A stretch of 64,000 nucleotides of DNA, taken from the NCBI GenBank assembly GCA_016719565.1, contig JADJYU010000001.1:871888-935887 (forward strand), in the 5' to 3' direction. Positions 36,917 to 47,077 of this stretch are shown piece by piece. This DNA comes from Ignavibacteria bacterium. Its GTDB lineage: Bacteria > Bacteroidota > Ignavibacteria > Tepidaquicellales > Tepidaquicellaceae. Within the stretch, counting starts at the first letter, position 1, and every line of letters starts with the position of its first letter. Position numbers and translations under genes: made by a program. The notes below the pieces were generated by a model, which searched no databases, was not told where the DNA came from, and saw nothing but the letters and a program-made list of their open reading frames with translations.

Positions 36917-37085
36917 TATTCTGAAAACCCCTTTTCCAATATCTTAAAGAAATACGAAATATAATTATAACTTTTTATTTATGTGAATTGTTTAAAAAAG
37001 TATGAGAGCAGTATTCATATCATTAAATTTTTATCATTGCCTAAACAAATTCCGAAATTAAACTTTAATACTTAACTAAACTAAG

Positions 37086-39206
37086 ATGAAAAATTTATTA
37101 AGATTCTTTTTAATTATTTTTTTAGGAACAGCTGCAGTATTGAATGCACAGGACAGTGCGGATACTACTGATTATGAAACGGATGAAATAATTATTTCGG
37201 CTACAAGGACAGAACAGAAGCTTATTGATATTCCGTTTTCAGTTTCGAGAATAGATTATTCACAGTGGAAGTCATCAAGGAAAATGGGTCTGAATGATGT
37301 AATCACAAATGTACCCGGTCTTATACTGCAGCCCCGTTACGGAAATCATGATGTAAGAGTATCTATAAGAGGATTCGGTTCAAGATCGAATACAGGGATA
37401 AGAGGAGTAAGAATATTGCTTGACGGAATTCCTGAATCCGAACCGGACGGACAGACAAGAATTGAAGCGCTCGATTTTACGGCTATAAGCAGGATTGAAG
37501 TATCAAAAGGAAATTTAAGTTCTCTCTATACAAATGCCCCCGGAGGAGTAATTAATTTTTTTACGGATAAATATTTCCCGACATCATTTGTGATGCTTGA
37601 TAATGAATTCGGAGATTATTCTTTAAGAAAAAACGGGATCAAGGTCGGAGTTAACGCCGGTTCACAAAGGTTTATGGCGACTTATAGTTACCAGAATTAT
37701 CTGGGATACAGAGAACATAATGAGGAATATCAGACAAGATTTAACTCAATATATGAAGCGGATCTGACGGCGGATTCAAAGTTACTGATAAACGGGTATC
37801 TGGTAAAAGGATTGATAAAACTTCCGGGTTCACTTACTCTGGAACAATATAACACAGATGATCTTCAGGCAAATCCGAGAGATGTCAGCAGAGATTCAAA
37901 GCGATTGTCAGATAAAGGAAGACTTGGAATTACATACAGCACTTATATTGGTAAAGACAAAAAAAACTTTGTTGAATTTACCGGATACGGTACAATAAAA
38001 GAATTTGACAGGACGGCGGCAACATACAGGGTGTTTACCAGATGGGGAGTCGGAAGTTCATTCAGATATATAAATAAAACAAAATTCGGAAGCCGGGAAA
38101 ATGAATTCTCAATCGGCGGAGATATGTTTTATCAGGACGGACCGATCTCTGAATTTAATAACATAGGCGGGATCAGAGGAGACGATCTTCTGGCATTGTC
38201 CGATGAGACATTATCAAATATCGGTTTATATTTTCTTAATCAGATCCCGTTAGTTGTTGGAAAACTGAATTTACTTGTAACAGGCAGATACGATAATGTT
38301 ATTACATCCAAAAGTGATCTCATAGCGGGATTCCGTGACACAACCAGAAAATTCAGTAATTTTACGCCAAAGTTTGCTTTGAATTATAAACTGAATCCAA
38401 GAATGGCAATTTATGGATCTTTCGGATTTGGATTTGACGTTCCGGCAAATAATGAACTGGAAAATTTCCCATTCTCATCAGACGGCGGTTTGAAAGCCAT
38501 CAACCCTGATCTGAATCCGCAGAAATCAACAAACTATGAGATCGGGTACAAAGGTGAAATTCCTAACAGAGGCAGTAATGTATTTAAAAATTCCTTTGTA
38601 GAACTTACGCTCTATGCAACAAAAATAGATGACGCAATTATTCCGTTTACAGTAGACGGTGATGTGTATTTCAGAAATGCAGCAACAGTAAACAGAAAAG
38701 GTCTGGAATTTGGATTTAATACTGAAGTTGTAAAAGGATTAAAATTCGCAACTTCATATACTTATTCAGATTTTAAATATGACAAATACTCCGCTCTGAA
38801 TATTGCGGGAAATGGATTAGTAAATACTGAGGACTATTCCGGGAATACTGAACCGGCAAATCCTGATCATTACGCTTCCGGTGAACTTCATTATGTGTAT
38901 GATCTTAAGAATGAAAGGAATGTATTTATAAAAACGAATGGATTATATGTAGGTAAGATGCAGGTAAATGATAAAAATGTTGATTCGCTTATAACAGCAT
39001 CCTATTACCTGCAGGGAGCTCAGATCGGAACAGATCTGACATACGGTAAATTCAGGATACTTGCTTTTGCAGGGTTAAATAATATATTCGATAAAAAATA
39101 TGTAGCGTTTGTTCAGATCAATTCTGACAGACAGGAATATTACGAATCAGGGCCAAGGAGAAATTTCTTCAGCGGACTGAACATATCGTATTTATTTAAC
39201 AGATAA
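37086..39206 (+). CDS. TonB-dependent outer-membrane receptor
   Basis: 706 aa, the usual receptor length. Signal peptide ends AAVLNAQ. The TonB-box/plug region is clear: DEIIISATRTEQKLIDIPFS, VRVSIRGFGSRSNTGIRGVR and the plug end EVSKGNLSSLYTNAPGGVIN. The barrel follows with the C-terminal signature (GPRRNFFSGLNISYLFNR) ending in an aromatic-rich strand. It resembles FecA/IutA-type receptors for siderophores or metal chelates and lacks the carboxypeptidase-like domain of SusC proteins. No SusD partner, ABC transporter or Fur box was recognised nearby. Ligand unknown. Confidence 0.92.
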   Translation: MKNLLRFFLIIFLGTAAVLNAQDSADTTDYETDEIIISATRTEQKLIDIPFSVSRIDYSQWKSSRKMGLNDVITNVPGLILQPRYGNHDVRVSIRGFGSRSNTGIRGVRILLDGIPESEPDGQTRIEALDFTAISRIEVSKGNLSSLYTNAPGGVINFFTDKYFPTSFVMLDNEFGDYSLRKNGIKVGVNAGSQRFMATYSYQNYLGYREHNEEYQTRFNSIYEADLTADSKLLINGYLVKGLIKLPGSLTLEQYNTDDLQANPRDVSRDSKRLSDKGRLGITYSTYIGKDKKNFVEFTGYGTIKEFDRTAATYRVFTRWGVGSSFRYINKTKFGSRENEFSIGGDMFYQDGPISEFNNIGGIRGDDLLALSDETLSNIGLYFLNQIPLVVGKLNLLVTGRYDNVITSKSDLIAGFRDTTRKFSNFTPKFALNYKLNPRMAIYGSFGFGFDVPANNELENFPFSSDGGLKAINPDLNPQKSTNYEIGYKGEIPNRGSNVFKNSFVELTLYATKIDDAIIPFTVDGDVYFRNAATVNRKGLEFGFNTEVVKGLKFATSYTYSDFKYDKYSALNIAGNGLVNTEDYSGNTEPANPDHYASGELHYVYDLKNERNVFIKTNGLYVGKMQVNDKNVDSLITASYYLQGAQIGTDLTYGKFRILAFAGLNNIFDKKYVAFVQINSDRQEYYESGPRRNFFSGLNISYLFNR

Positions 39207-39390
39207 TTTTTCTCTCTAAAGTTCTTTATATATGCGGAGATTAATCTAATCTGACGGGGATTTATTTTTTCAATAAAAGTTATCCTGGAATTAGATGACA
39301 ATTAATTTTAATTATATTTTTTTTAAAGTATATAATATCAGTTATAATTTGTAAATTTTTGCTACACCATTCTAATCTAACAATATCTTA

Positions 39391-41001
39391 ATGAAGAAAA
39401 TACTAATGATATTAATGCTGATCTCATCAGCAGATCTTTACTCTCAGTACCCGAGTTTCAGACTTTACCCGTCTACGAATAATCAGATCGAGCCGTATAT
39501 TGTGGTTCATCCTGCAAACCCGAATATAATGTTTGCAAGCGCTTTTACAGTTCGTTTGTCATTCAAAAGCGAAGGAATCTATCTGACGACAGACGGCGGG
39601 ACGACATGGACAGGCACTGACACCTGTTTCGGTCAGCCGCTTGCAAATCACGGCGGGGATCCGGGACCGATCATTGACAAGGACGGAAATCTTATCTTAA
39701 CCCATCAGGGAGGATTCATTCTCGGAATGTATTCAAATTATTCAACAAACTTCGGACAGACATGGTCAAATAATCTCCAGATAGCCGGTAACGATCAGGA
39801 CAAAGGAAGTCCGGCGACTGACGGAAATCCTTTGAGTCCATATTACGGAAGGACATTTCTTGTGTGGACAAGATTTACGAATCCCTTTCCTATAGCAATT
39901 TCATATACTACTAATTCCGGAGTTACCTGGACATCACCTGCTCAGATAAATAATTCTTTACCTCAGAGACAATCAACAGGTCCGTCAATGGTGATCGGAA
40001 AGGACGGAACAAATTATGTTACATGGGGATCCTCTTTACTTACTTCGCCTTTTAATGAAAAAAGTATCGGTCTGGCGAAATCTACTAACGGAGGAATTAA
40101 CTGGACTGTTAATGAAAGTATTTTTGAATGTAACGGAGTAAAGTCATCTTCGCTTTCACCATGGAATGTCCGTGTGAACGGATTTCCCGCAATTGATATA
40201 GACAAATCAGGGGGAGCAAGGGACGGCTGGCTTTATATCGTGACATCTCAGAGAAATTTTCTTCCCGCGGGTTCAGATCCTGATGTGGTATTTCACAGAT
40301 CGACTGATAACGGAGTTACATGGTCAGCAGGCGTCCGCGTAAATCAGGACGCGTTCAATAACGGTAAGAACCAGGTATTCCCTGCAATGACGGTGGATAA
40401 TTTCGGCGGTATAAACGTGATATATCTTGACAACAGAAATTCACCGGATTCGGCTCAGACATATCTTTCCAGATCGACAGACGGCGGAGAAACCTGGATG
40501 GATTACATTGTAAGCGATCATAAATTTCTTCCCAAAAGTCTTTCAGGTGCAGGCTCGGGAAATCAGGGCGACAATATCGGCATTACGCATACAAACAACA
40601 AACTTTTTCCGGTATGGAATGATGATGTAACAGGTGTATATCAGATCTGGACAGCTCCGATAGATCTTACGACGATTGGAATTAATCAGATCAGCAATGA
40701 AACCCCTGAAGGATATTTAATGAGTCAGAATTTCCCCAATCCGTTTAATCCTTCGACGAAAATAAAAATTGAAATCCCTTATGAAAGCAGCCGAGCAGAT
40801 AAATTCCGGCTTGCGGTATATGACATTACCGGAAAGGAAATCGCAGTGCTGGTGAATTCAGCATTGACACCGGGTAAATACGAAGTCAGTTTTAACGGAT
40901 ATGATCAAAGCGGTTATGACCTTCCCGGCGGCGTGTATTTTTATTCGCTGTTTTCAGGTGAAAGGCTTATAGATTCCAAGAAGATGATATTGCTGAAATA
41001 A
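39391..41001 (+). CDS. Secreted sialidase/BNR-repeat protein with T9SS sorting domain
   Basis: 536 aa. Signal peptide ends ADLYSQ. Five Asp-box/BNR motifs S/T-x-D/N-x-G-x-T-W can be read (TTDGGTTWTG, TTNSGVTWTS, STNGGINWTV, STDNGVTWSA, STDGGETWMD), spaced as in a six-bladed propeller of the exo-alpha-sialidase fold. The C-terminal T9SS domain begins SQNFPNPFNPSTKIKIEI and ends KKMILLK. Whether the catalytic Arg triad and Tyr/Glu pair of true sialidases are present could not be confirmed, so glycosidase activity is open; it may only bind glycans. Confidence 0.85.
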   Translation: MKKILMILMLISSADLYSQYPSFRLYPSTNNQIEPYIVVHPANPNIMFASAFTVRLSFKSEGIYLTTDGGTTWTGTDTCFGQPLANHGGDPGPIIDKDGNLILTHQGGFILGMYSNYSTNFGQTWSNNLQIAGNDQDKGSPATDGNPLSPYYGRTFLVWTRFTNPFPIAISYTTNSGVTWTSPAQINNSLPQRQSTGPSMVIGKDGTNYVTWGSSLLTSPFNEKSIGLAKSTNGGINWTVNESIFECNGVKSSSLSPWNVRVNGFPAIDIDKSGGARDGWLYIVTSQRNFLPAGSDPDVVFHRSTDNGVTWSAGVRVNQDAFNNGKNQVFPAMTVDNFGGINVIYLDNRNSPDSAQTYLSRSTDGGETWMDYIVSDHKFLPKSLSGAGSGNQGDNIGITHTNNKLFPVWNDDVTGVYQIWTAPIDLTTIGINQISNETPEGYLMSQNFPNPFNPSTKIKIEIPYESSRADKFRLAVYDITGKEIAVLVNSALTPGKYEVSFNGYDQSGYDLPGGVYFYSLFSGERLIDSKKMILLK

Positions 41002-41234
41002 CGACACTCGTCGCTGTATGATTTGATTTAAAATCACTATAATATATTTAGCAAATGATCTTCGGCGAGTACTCCGGAATTGTATGCGACAGCGGGGCGA
41101 AGGTGATTGCGAATATTGAGGTCTTAACATTTGCTGATTCTTTATTGTCCAAGTTTGAAATATATTTATATAAAAATATTGGATGGAATAATTTTCAAAG
41201 ATAGAATGAAATTAAAAATATTAGAATGCTCCAT

Positions 41235-42665
41235 ATGAAACTTAAGATATTAATCTGCATATCAGTTTTGTTTATTTGCTTTGAGTCAGCGAATGCTCAG
41301 TCAATAACTTGGGAAAATACCTATATAAATTCTAATTCTCCATTTAGAAACGGTATAAATGCTTTATGTAAATCGGATTCAGGAAATTTTTTTCTCGCTG
41401 GTTACACATTAATACCTTCAAATATAAGTTATTACAAAATATGGGTATTAAAAATAAATTCATACGGTGATACTATCTGGACAAAGACATACGGTAGAAA
41501 CGGCAGTCAAGCAACCACTGTTGTTTCTAACAGTGACGGAGGTTGCACAATTTCCGGCAGAACGGGGGAAGCATTTACAATAAGAATTGATAAAGACGGA
41601 AACGTTTTATGGGAAAAATATTATGGTGGATATGCTGTACAAATTTATAAGATAATTCAGACTTATGATAAAAGTTATTTAGCTTGTGGTACTATTAATC
41701 TTCAGGATGGATATTTATTTAAAGTTGATTCATTGGGTAATTTCCTATGGGATAAAACCTATTTAAATAACCATATTATTGAATTTAATGATATAATTGA
41801 GAAGAACGGTTTCTATTATATTACTGGTACATTGAGAGAAACATTTCAGGATACATCAGCTGCTATCTTTAAAAAATTAGATGTTAGTGGTAACGAATTA
41901 TTAAATAAAAGAATTAAAATACAAAATAAAATTACTCATGCTAAAAAAGTTTTAATAGAGAATGATAAATTTATTTTAGCCGGTTCTTTATTAAATTCTA
42001 GTCTTACAAATGAGATTTTATTTTTTAATAAAATTGATTCAAACGGAGTATCGGAATATGAGAAAGTTTATACATCGAATTATTCAGAATATTTTTCTGA
42101 CATGAATATTTTAAGTAAAAACAGATATATATTGGTATCATCATTAGATACTTCCGATTATCTATTTGGTAAAATTATAATTGCTGACTCAATTGGAAAT
42201 ATTATAAAGTACAGAATATTTCCTACTTCAAGTTTTATAGTTTTCGAATCATTGCTGACTTTATTAAATGAAGATATTGTAATTGCCGGTTCAGCGGATT
42301 TTAATATATCTGAATATGATCAAGTGGGGTATGTAGTTAGAACAGATAGTAACTTATTTATAAAAAATGTTGGAATAAATTCTAACAGCATAATTTTACC
42401 CGAAAAGTTAAAATTGTATCAGAATTATCCAAATCCATTTAATCCTGTCACAAAGATTACATTCAACATTCCAGTATCCGGGAACATTTCTATCAGGGTA
42501 TATGACATTACCGGAAAGGTAATAAAGACGCTTGTTAATGAATTCAGAAATGCGGGGACTTACTATACGGAATTCAACGGCACAGATCTTTCGAGCGGGG
42601 TATATTATTATAAAATGGAAACGGGCAATTTTTCCGAAATAAAAAAAATGATCCTGCTGAAATAA
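41235..42665 (+). CDS. Secreted T9SS protein with repeated beta-propeller-like blades
   Basis: The frame opens at 41226, but ATG at 41235 starts a clean signal peptide (MKLKILICISVLFICFESAN, then AQ) and is preferred; 476 aa. The body has repeated units of the form G-D-T/F-L-W-x-K-x-Y (INSYGDTIWTKTYGRNG, KDGNVLWEKYYGG, LGNFLWDKTY), typical of the beta-propeller-like repeats common in this phylum. The T9SS domain spans the last 85 residues (LYQNYPNPFNPVTKITFNIP ... KKMILLK). Base use in the central part is more AT-rich than neighbouring genes. Function unknown; probably surface-exposed. Confidence 0.83.
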   Translation: MKLKILICISVLFICFESANAQSITWENTYINSNSPFRNGINALCKSDSGNFFLAGYTLIPSNISYYKIWVLKINSYGDTIWTKTYGRNGSQATTVVSNSDGGCTISGRTGEAFTIRIDKDGNVLWEKYYGGYAVQIYKIIQTYDKSYLACGTINLQDGYLFKVDSLGNFLWDKTYLNNHIIEFNDIIEKNGFYYITGTLRETFQDTSAAIFKKLDVSGNELLNKRIKIQNKITHAKKVLIENDKFILAGSLLNSSLTNEILFFNKIDSNGVSEYEKVYTSNYSEYFSDMNILSKNRYILVSSLDTSDYLFGKIIIADSIGNIIKYRIFPTSSFIVFESLLTLLNEDIVIAGSADFNISEYDQVGYVVRTDSNLFIKNVGINSNSIILPEKLKLYQNYPNPFNPVTKITFNIPVSGNISIRVYDITGKVIKTLVNEFRNAGTYYTEFNGTDLSSGVYYYKMETGNFSEIKKMILLK

Positions 42666-42701
42666 AGACATTCGTTATTTTATAAAGTTAAATATATATT
42701 T

Positions 42702-43268
42702 ATGAAAGCATTATTTTTATTTTCAGTCTTTAGTTTATCTTTGATTCTTTTATCACCTGATGTTTCACAGTCACAGAGTACGGCGGAATATGTATGCTAT
42801 CCCTGCGGAAGCGAATGTGATGAAGTAATATATTTTGGCGAAGGTAAATGCAGGGAATGCAGAATGCCTTTGATAGAAAAAAGCAGAGTTGTATTCAGGA
42901 ATATTTCACCTTCAGAATTGCTTTCAAAGTTAAAATTCGAATTAGGATTTATACTTATTGATGTAAGATCCGCTGAAGAGTTTGACGGAGAAGGGAAAGG
43001 GCAGCAGTATCTTCAGGGATATAAGCATTTTAATAATGCGATAAATATACCCAGTGATGAACTTGAAAAAAGAATTTCCGAGATAAAAGATCTTAAGAAC
43101 AGCGAAATAATAGTTTACTGTTCACACAATAACAGAAGTCCGTACAGCAGCCAGATACTTACGGATGCCGGCTTTTCGAATGTGACAAATCTTATGGAAG
43201 GCATAAAAGCATTTGCTGATGATTATCTGATAAATTCGGATAAGGGAAGAAAATATTTTGTGAAATAA
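42702..43268 (+). CDS. Secreted rhodanese-domain protein with heavy-metal-binding motif
   Basis: 188 aa. Signal peptide ends VSQSQ. An N-terminal mini-domain YVCYPCGSECDEVIYFGEGK, then CRECRMPLIEK, has the paired cysteines of the HMBD/YHS-type metal-binding motif often attached to copper efflux proteins. A rhodanese domain follows (FILIDVRSAEEFDGEG, then NAINIPSDELEKRISEI) with the active Cys in IVYCSHNNRSPYSS. Rhodaneses transfer sulfane sulfur; periplasmic fusion to a metal motif suggests metal or sulfur handling outside the cytoplasm. It starts 36 bp after the T9SS protein and is convergent with an OMP gene. Confidence 0.83.
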   Translation: MKALFLFSVFSLSLILLSPDVSQSQSTAEYVCYPCGSECDEVIYFGEGKCRECRMPLIEKSRVVFRNISPSELLSKLKFELGFILIDVRSAEEFDGEGKGQQYLQGYKHFNNAINIPSDELEKRISEIKDLKNSEIIVYCSHNNRSPYSSQILTDAGFSNVTNLMEGIKAFADDYLINSDKGRKYFVK

Positions 43269-43299
43269 CTTATGGGAATTTCGCAATCGGTTATAAATA

Positions 43300-44091
43300 T
43301 TAAAAATCAAAAAACACTTTTGCAGATAAAGAGAACAGCTGAGCTTCCGGAGCGCGGTCCAACGCGAGAGCTGTCTTATTAGTGGGATCGATGTTAAAGT
43401 AAGCGTATTCGAGTTCAGTAATTGCATAAGTAAAATCAGAGATGTAATACTTCAGTCCTAAACCCGTTTTAAACCCCTTAAGCCATTTTATCTTAGAAAC
43501 ATTATAGAGTAAATAATCCTGTGAATAGTAATCATATGTTTCATATGAATAATATTCCCTGACTCTGTCATAGCTTTCCGAAGTATACTGCAGAGCGTAA
43601 CCGAATTTTATGAAAGCGCCGTAACCGTCTTCATCCCCCGAACTTATTTTGAGAGACAGTGACAACGGAATTGCAAAAAGAGAAGCATAGTCATTTCTGT
43701 CGAGATAATTCCTGTTCCCGGATTCACCTGACTGAAACTGCGGATCCACCCTTCCGCTGAAATGAAATAAAAAATCAGATTCCGCTTCAATGGAAACATG
43801 TTCGTTCAAATTCTTACCAAGTATGAAACTGAAAGTAATCGGCGACCAGATATCATTATAATCATCATAATAAGATCCGTAGCTGCTGTAGGGATAATTA
43901 TAATCATCATAGTAATCATAAGAAGACAGAATTCTCATCTGATACACACTTCCGAAATATCCTCCTAAATAACTTGATACCGAAGTACCGGTTCCCATAT
44001 AAAAATTGTCATCTGAATAATATGACTGAGAAACAACATTTCCGTTATTTATAAAAATAAAAGAGATAAGTATGATCAGATATTTTTTCAT
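43300..44091 (-). CDS. Outer-membrane beta-barrel protein, Tyr/Asp-rich
   Basis: 263 aa. Signal peptide ends NGNVVSQ. The mature N-terminal part is strikingly rich in Tyr, Asp and Ser (SSYDYYDDYNYPYSSYGSYY, then DDYND), while the C-terminal part has barrel-like strands (ISLSLKISSGD-type, YGAFIKFGYALQYT, FKTGLGLKYYI, YAITELEYAYFN) and ends FSLSAKVFFDF, with the C-terminal Phe typical of outer-membrane proteins. Convergent with the rhodanese gene. No family recognised. Confidence 0.7.
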   Translation of the reverse strand: MKKYLIILISFIFINNGNVVSQSYYSDDNFYMGTGTSVSSYLGGYFGSVYQMRILSSYDYYDDYNYPYSSYGSYYDDYNDIWSPITFSFILGKNLNEHVSIEAESDFLFHFSGRVDPQFQSGESGNRNYLDRNDYASLFAIPLSLSLKISSGDEDGYGAFIKFGYALQYTSESYDRVREYYSYETYDYYSQDYLLYNVSKIKWLKGFKTGLGLKYYISDFTYAITELEYAYFNIDPTNKTALALDRAPEAQLFSLSAKVFFDF

Positions 44092-44165
44092 CAGAAATTA
44101 ATATTACAAAATTAATGAATAAATCATTTAATTAAAATGAGACATAAGGAAAGGAAGAACCGGAA

Positions 44166-45236
44166 TCAGTCAGACAATTCTATATCACCATTATCACTGA
44201 TCAGAAGGGGAGTTTCAGGAAAGTCTTTTTCGGTAAGAGATTTGATAAGTTTAACGGCAGTCAATTCAGGATCAGGCACCGGAACTCCTCTGTTAATTTG
44301 CTTAAACGAAAATATTTTTCCTTTAACAAAGTTACCTTCATTATTCAGAAATACTTTAAGGAGTGGTGCGGCTCCCTGCGGTCCGCTCAGACTGAACTTA
44401 CCGTAGGTGCAGAAATTTCCAAGACTGTAGGCGATGAGTTTTCCTTTGTATAATTCAAGCGCTCTCGGAACGTGCGGACCGTGACCAATTACAATGTCCG
44501 CTCCGGCGTCTATTGCGGAGTGCGCAAATTCAATTACATTGCCTCTGTTCTCACCGAGATAAATTTCTTTCCCGTTTGAAACTCTCTGCGCGGAATATCC
44601 TTCTGCGCCGCCGTGAAAGGAGACAATTAATATTTTACATTTCTTTCTGAGATCAGAAATTACTTTAACGGCATTCGGAATATCATTAAGATTCTGCGTT
44701 CCGTTATTCGGAGCGAATGCAGTAAAGCCAAATGTAATTCCGTTTCTTTCGAACAGCGTAACAGGGTGATCAGAATATCCGGCAAATTCAATATCATATT
44801 TTTCGAGAGTATTAATTGTAGATAATTTGCCTTCAGCGCCCATGTCATTGCTGTGATTATTTGCGGTGCTGACAAGATCAAAGCCGGCATTCTTTAAATA
44901 TCCGGCGTAATGTTCAGGGATACGGAAGGAGACACAGTTGTCAGGAGTATTGCATTTCTTTGGTTTGCCGCCGGAGTCGAGTAATGTACCTTCGAGATTA
45001 CAGAAATTAATATCGGCTGTGCCGGTAATATTTTTCACGCTGTCAAATAAATGTATTCCGTCATCAGGAGGAAGCGAATAATCTGAAGGATAATTAGTGC
45101 CGGGCATAACATCGCCTGCAGCAATTATTGAGATCAGAGATCCATGATCTTTTTTATTAACTGAAATTTGATTTGTATCGGATTTACCGGAAGAATTTTT
45201 ATCCTGTTTCGCGTCATGCTGACTGCAGGAAATCAA
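44166..45236 (-). CDS. CapA-family (PGA_cap) lipoprotein with unclear start
   Basis: 356 aa from the TTG at 45236. The metallophosphoesterase-like CapA motifs are present: IIAAGDVMPGTN, NFCNLEGTLLDSG, STANNHSNDMG, IVSFHGGAEGY, and IGHGPHVPRALE followed by YSLGNF. Homologues include the poly-gamma-glutamate capsule protein CapA. The frame continues upstream without ATG, GTG or TTG to give NFNPLKFIFHLLTLSCLLSG followed by LISC, a good lipoprotein signal with lipobox L-I-S-C. The natural start would be an ATA at 45297-45299. The true N-terminus is therefore probably about 21 codons longer than the TTG start suggests. No other capsule gene is adjacent. Confidence 0.85.
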   Translation of the reverse strand: MISCSQHDAKQDKNSSGKSDTNQISVNKKDHGSLISIIAAGDVMPGTNYPSDYSLPPDDGIHLFDSVKNITGTADINFCNLEGTLLDSGGKPKKCNTPDNCVSFRIPEHYAGYLKNAGFDLVSTANNHSNDMGAEGKLSTINTLEKYDIEFAGYSDHPVTLFERNGITFGFTAFAPNNGTQNLNDIPNAVKVISDLRKKCKILIVSFHGGAEGYSAQRVSNGKEIYLGENRGNVIEFAHSAIDAGADIVIGHGPHVPRALELYKGKLIAYSLGNFCTYGKFSLSGPQGAAPLLKVFLNNEGNFVKGKIFSFKQINRGVPVPDPELTAVKLIKSLTEKDFPETPLLISDNGDIELSD

Positions 45237-45432
45237 ACCTGAAAGAAGACAGGACAGAGTCAGAAGATGAAAAATGAATTTGAGCGGATTAAAATTTATG
45301 TTAAGGATTTAAAATTTATAAAATGCATTGATTGAATTGCAACAGACTAAATAAATATTCAGGTTCAGATAAGCTCAATAAAGCTTTTAAAAGAATTATG
45401 AAAATATTGTAAAAACACACTGCCTGCTAAAA

Positions 45433-46002
45433 TCAAATTGATCTCATCTTCTTTATCTGATCTTCAATTTTACCTGTTAAGGATCTCTTAACGAAAGCAA
45501 GCAGGATCAGCGCAATACCGGAAAGTATAACCTGAATGCCGAGAATTACGGCAATACCCGCTGCGCCGCTGCTGATATTAAATATCATTATAATCCCGGC
45601 TGCAATTGATAGAACGCCAACGATAAGTAAGAACCATCCCAGTGAGTTTTCTTTCCTGAGCGACCATCCGGATGAAGTCAGCTTAAATCCTGTGATAAGA
45701 ATCCATATTCCGAAAATCACAGTAATGACTTTCATTGCTGCAAGTATATTTGATAATAATAGTATTCCGAATACAGCAGTCAGAATACTCCAGATCAAAA
45801 TCCAGAGATCCCTGTCTTCGCTTCCTGAAAATAACCAGCCGAACAAACCAATCGCTCCGGTAACGAGAAGGATTATTCCAAACCAGAGAGAAATACCGGT
45901 GAGCACTTCAACAGGATTTCGGAATATCAAAACGCCTAATATAAAAAGCAAAATACCCTGAATAAGAATTATCCACCATTTCTTTAACATTGTATTCAGC
46001 AT
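45433..46002 (-). CDS. HdeD/DUF308 membrane protein
   Basis: 189 aa (178-185 aa if a later ATG is used). Six membrane helices in three similar pairs follow the DUF308 pattern: W-x-x-x-L-x-G-I-L-x-x-x-x-G near the start (WWIILIQGILLFILGVLIF), ITVIFGIWILITGF, GWFLLIVGVLSIAAGIIMI and a last GIQVILSGIALILLAF. HdeD is linked to acid resistance in E. coli, but DUF308 proteins occur widely without known role. Standalone gene. Confidence 0.85.
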   Translation of the reverse strand: MLNTMLKKWWIILIQGILLFILGVLIFRNPVEVLTGISLWFGIILLVTGAIGLFGWLFSGSEDRDLWILIWSILTAVFGILLLSNILAAMKVITVIFGIWILITGFKLTSSGWSLRKENSLGWFLLIVGVLSIAAGIIMIFNISSGAAGIAVILGIQVILSGIALILLAFVKRSLTGKIEDQIKKMRSI

Positions 46003-46225
46003 AATTCTGATTTTTTATTTTCTGATTAACTTATAGTTTTATAAAAGATGAAATTCAAAGGATGAGATTAATATTACAGATTAAAAAAATAAATTCTGAT
46101 AAATTGATAATGAAGCAGTAGGTTTAAAAAGTTCTTTATATCATGCTCTGTATAGTTTACCGGCGATAAACCACTTGAGCGGAATATTGCGCAGATCGCG
46201 TAATACAAAAAACCTCACTACTTCC

Positions 46226-47013
46226 CTAAAAATAGGTCGAAGCCGTCAGTTCAAATCCCTGAAGCCCGCTGTCAATCAGATAAGTATCCGTACCGTAATG
46301 AACATCAATATACCTGTAACCTAAATTCAAAGTCAGCAGTTTATTTAAATTATAACCTGCTCCGAGATATGATTCAAAAGAAAGAAAAGAAACAAGTCCG
46401 AATCCGCCGACATCAAAATTTCCTTTTATAAAAAACTTAGAATATTTTTTCTCTCCGAAAGGAGTGTAATAAAAACCCGAACCTATTTTCGGATCAATAA
46501 AAAATTTGGTCTGTCCTTCCTGTACGGATCCTGACTGCTTGTAAAAATTTTCTATGAGGTTGGTAAAAATGTTCATACGTATACCGCCGTAAATATCAAA
46601 TACCGATTTCGAATTCTCATAAAACTGCCAGGAGACATCACCTGAAATGAACATTGGCCGGATCGTAGTTATTGATTTTGAATAAAGCGAATCCTTATCA
46701 TAAACAAATTTATCACTTTGATATGCTGATGAGAACTGACCTGAATAAGATAACCTTCCTTTTATAGCTTCAAACTTTCCGTAGAAAGAAAAGTCAGCTC
46801 CGTTGTATTTATTGTAAAATGTATTATCGATATAACCGTAAAGTCCGTTTGCAGAAACATCTCCGGACATTGCTGTCATCCACGTCCCGAGCGTTACTCT
46901 GTAATTCCACATACAGCAATTTTCATCACTGCATTTCTCACCTTTATTTTGTGCTGAGCAGATATATTTACTGAAGAAATCAGAATGAATAAAATAATAT
47001 ACAATATTTTCAT
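46226..47013 (-). CDS. Hypothetical outer-membrane protein, frameshifted near the N-terminus
   Basis: ATG at 47013 begins a signal peptide (MKILYIILFILISSVNISAQ) that runs out of frame after about 19 more residues. A one-base shift at 46942-46951 (an A lost from an A run on the coding strand) joins it to a frame reading GEKCSDENCCMWNYRVTLG and a barrel-like body (FSFYGKFEAIKGRLSYSGQF, LTLNLGYRYIDVHYG) ending ELTASTYF. With the base restored, 789 nt encode 262 aa. The cysteine-rich C-x4-CC start of the mature part is unusual. It is divergent from the DUF3943 gene, whose start is 64 bp away. Confidence 0.68.
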
Positions 47014-47037
47014 ACAGAAATTTAGTTTTATATTCGT

Positions 47038-47045
47038 TAATTTTG
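47038..47045 (+). promoter_or_regulatory. Possible -7 element of the DUF3943 gene
   Basis: TAATTTTG fits TAnnTTTG and ends 32 bp before the ATG at 47078, within the 64-bp divergent spacer. No good -33 element at standard spacing was seen. Confidence 0.35.
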
Positions 47046-47077
47046 TGTAAATATAAGCAGAATTAACTATAAATTTT

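Noticed and set aside
36917..37085. Riboswitch upstream of the TonB receptor
   Set aside because: No cobalamin or other riboswitch core motifs could be recognised in this AT-rich leader.
46236..46252. A TTCAAATCC stretch resembling a tRNA T-loop
   Set aside because: No acceptor, D or anticodon stems fit around it and it lies inside the 3' end of an OMP gene.
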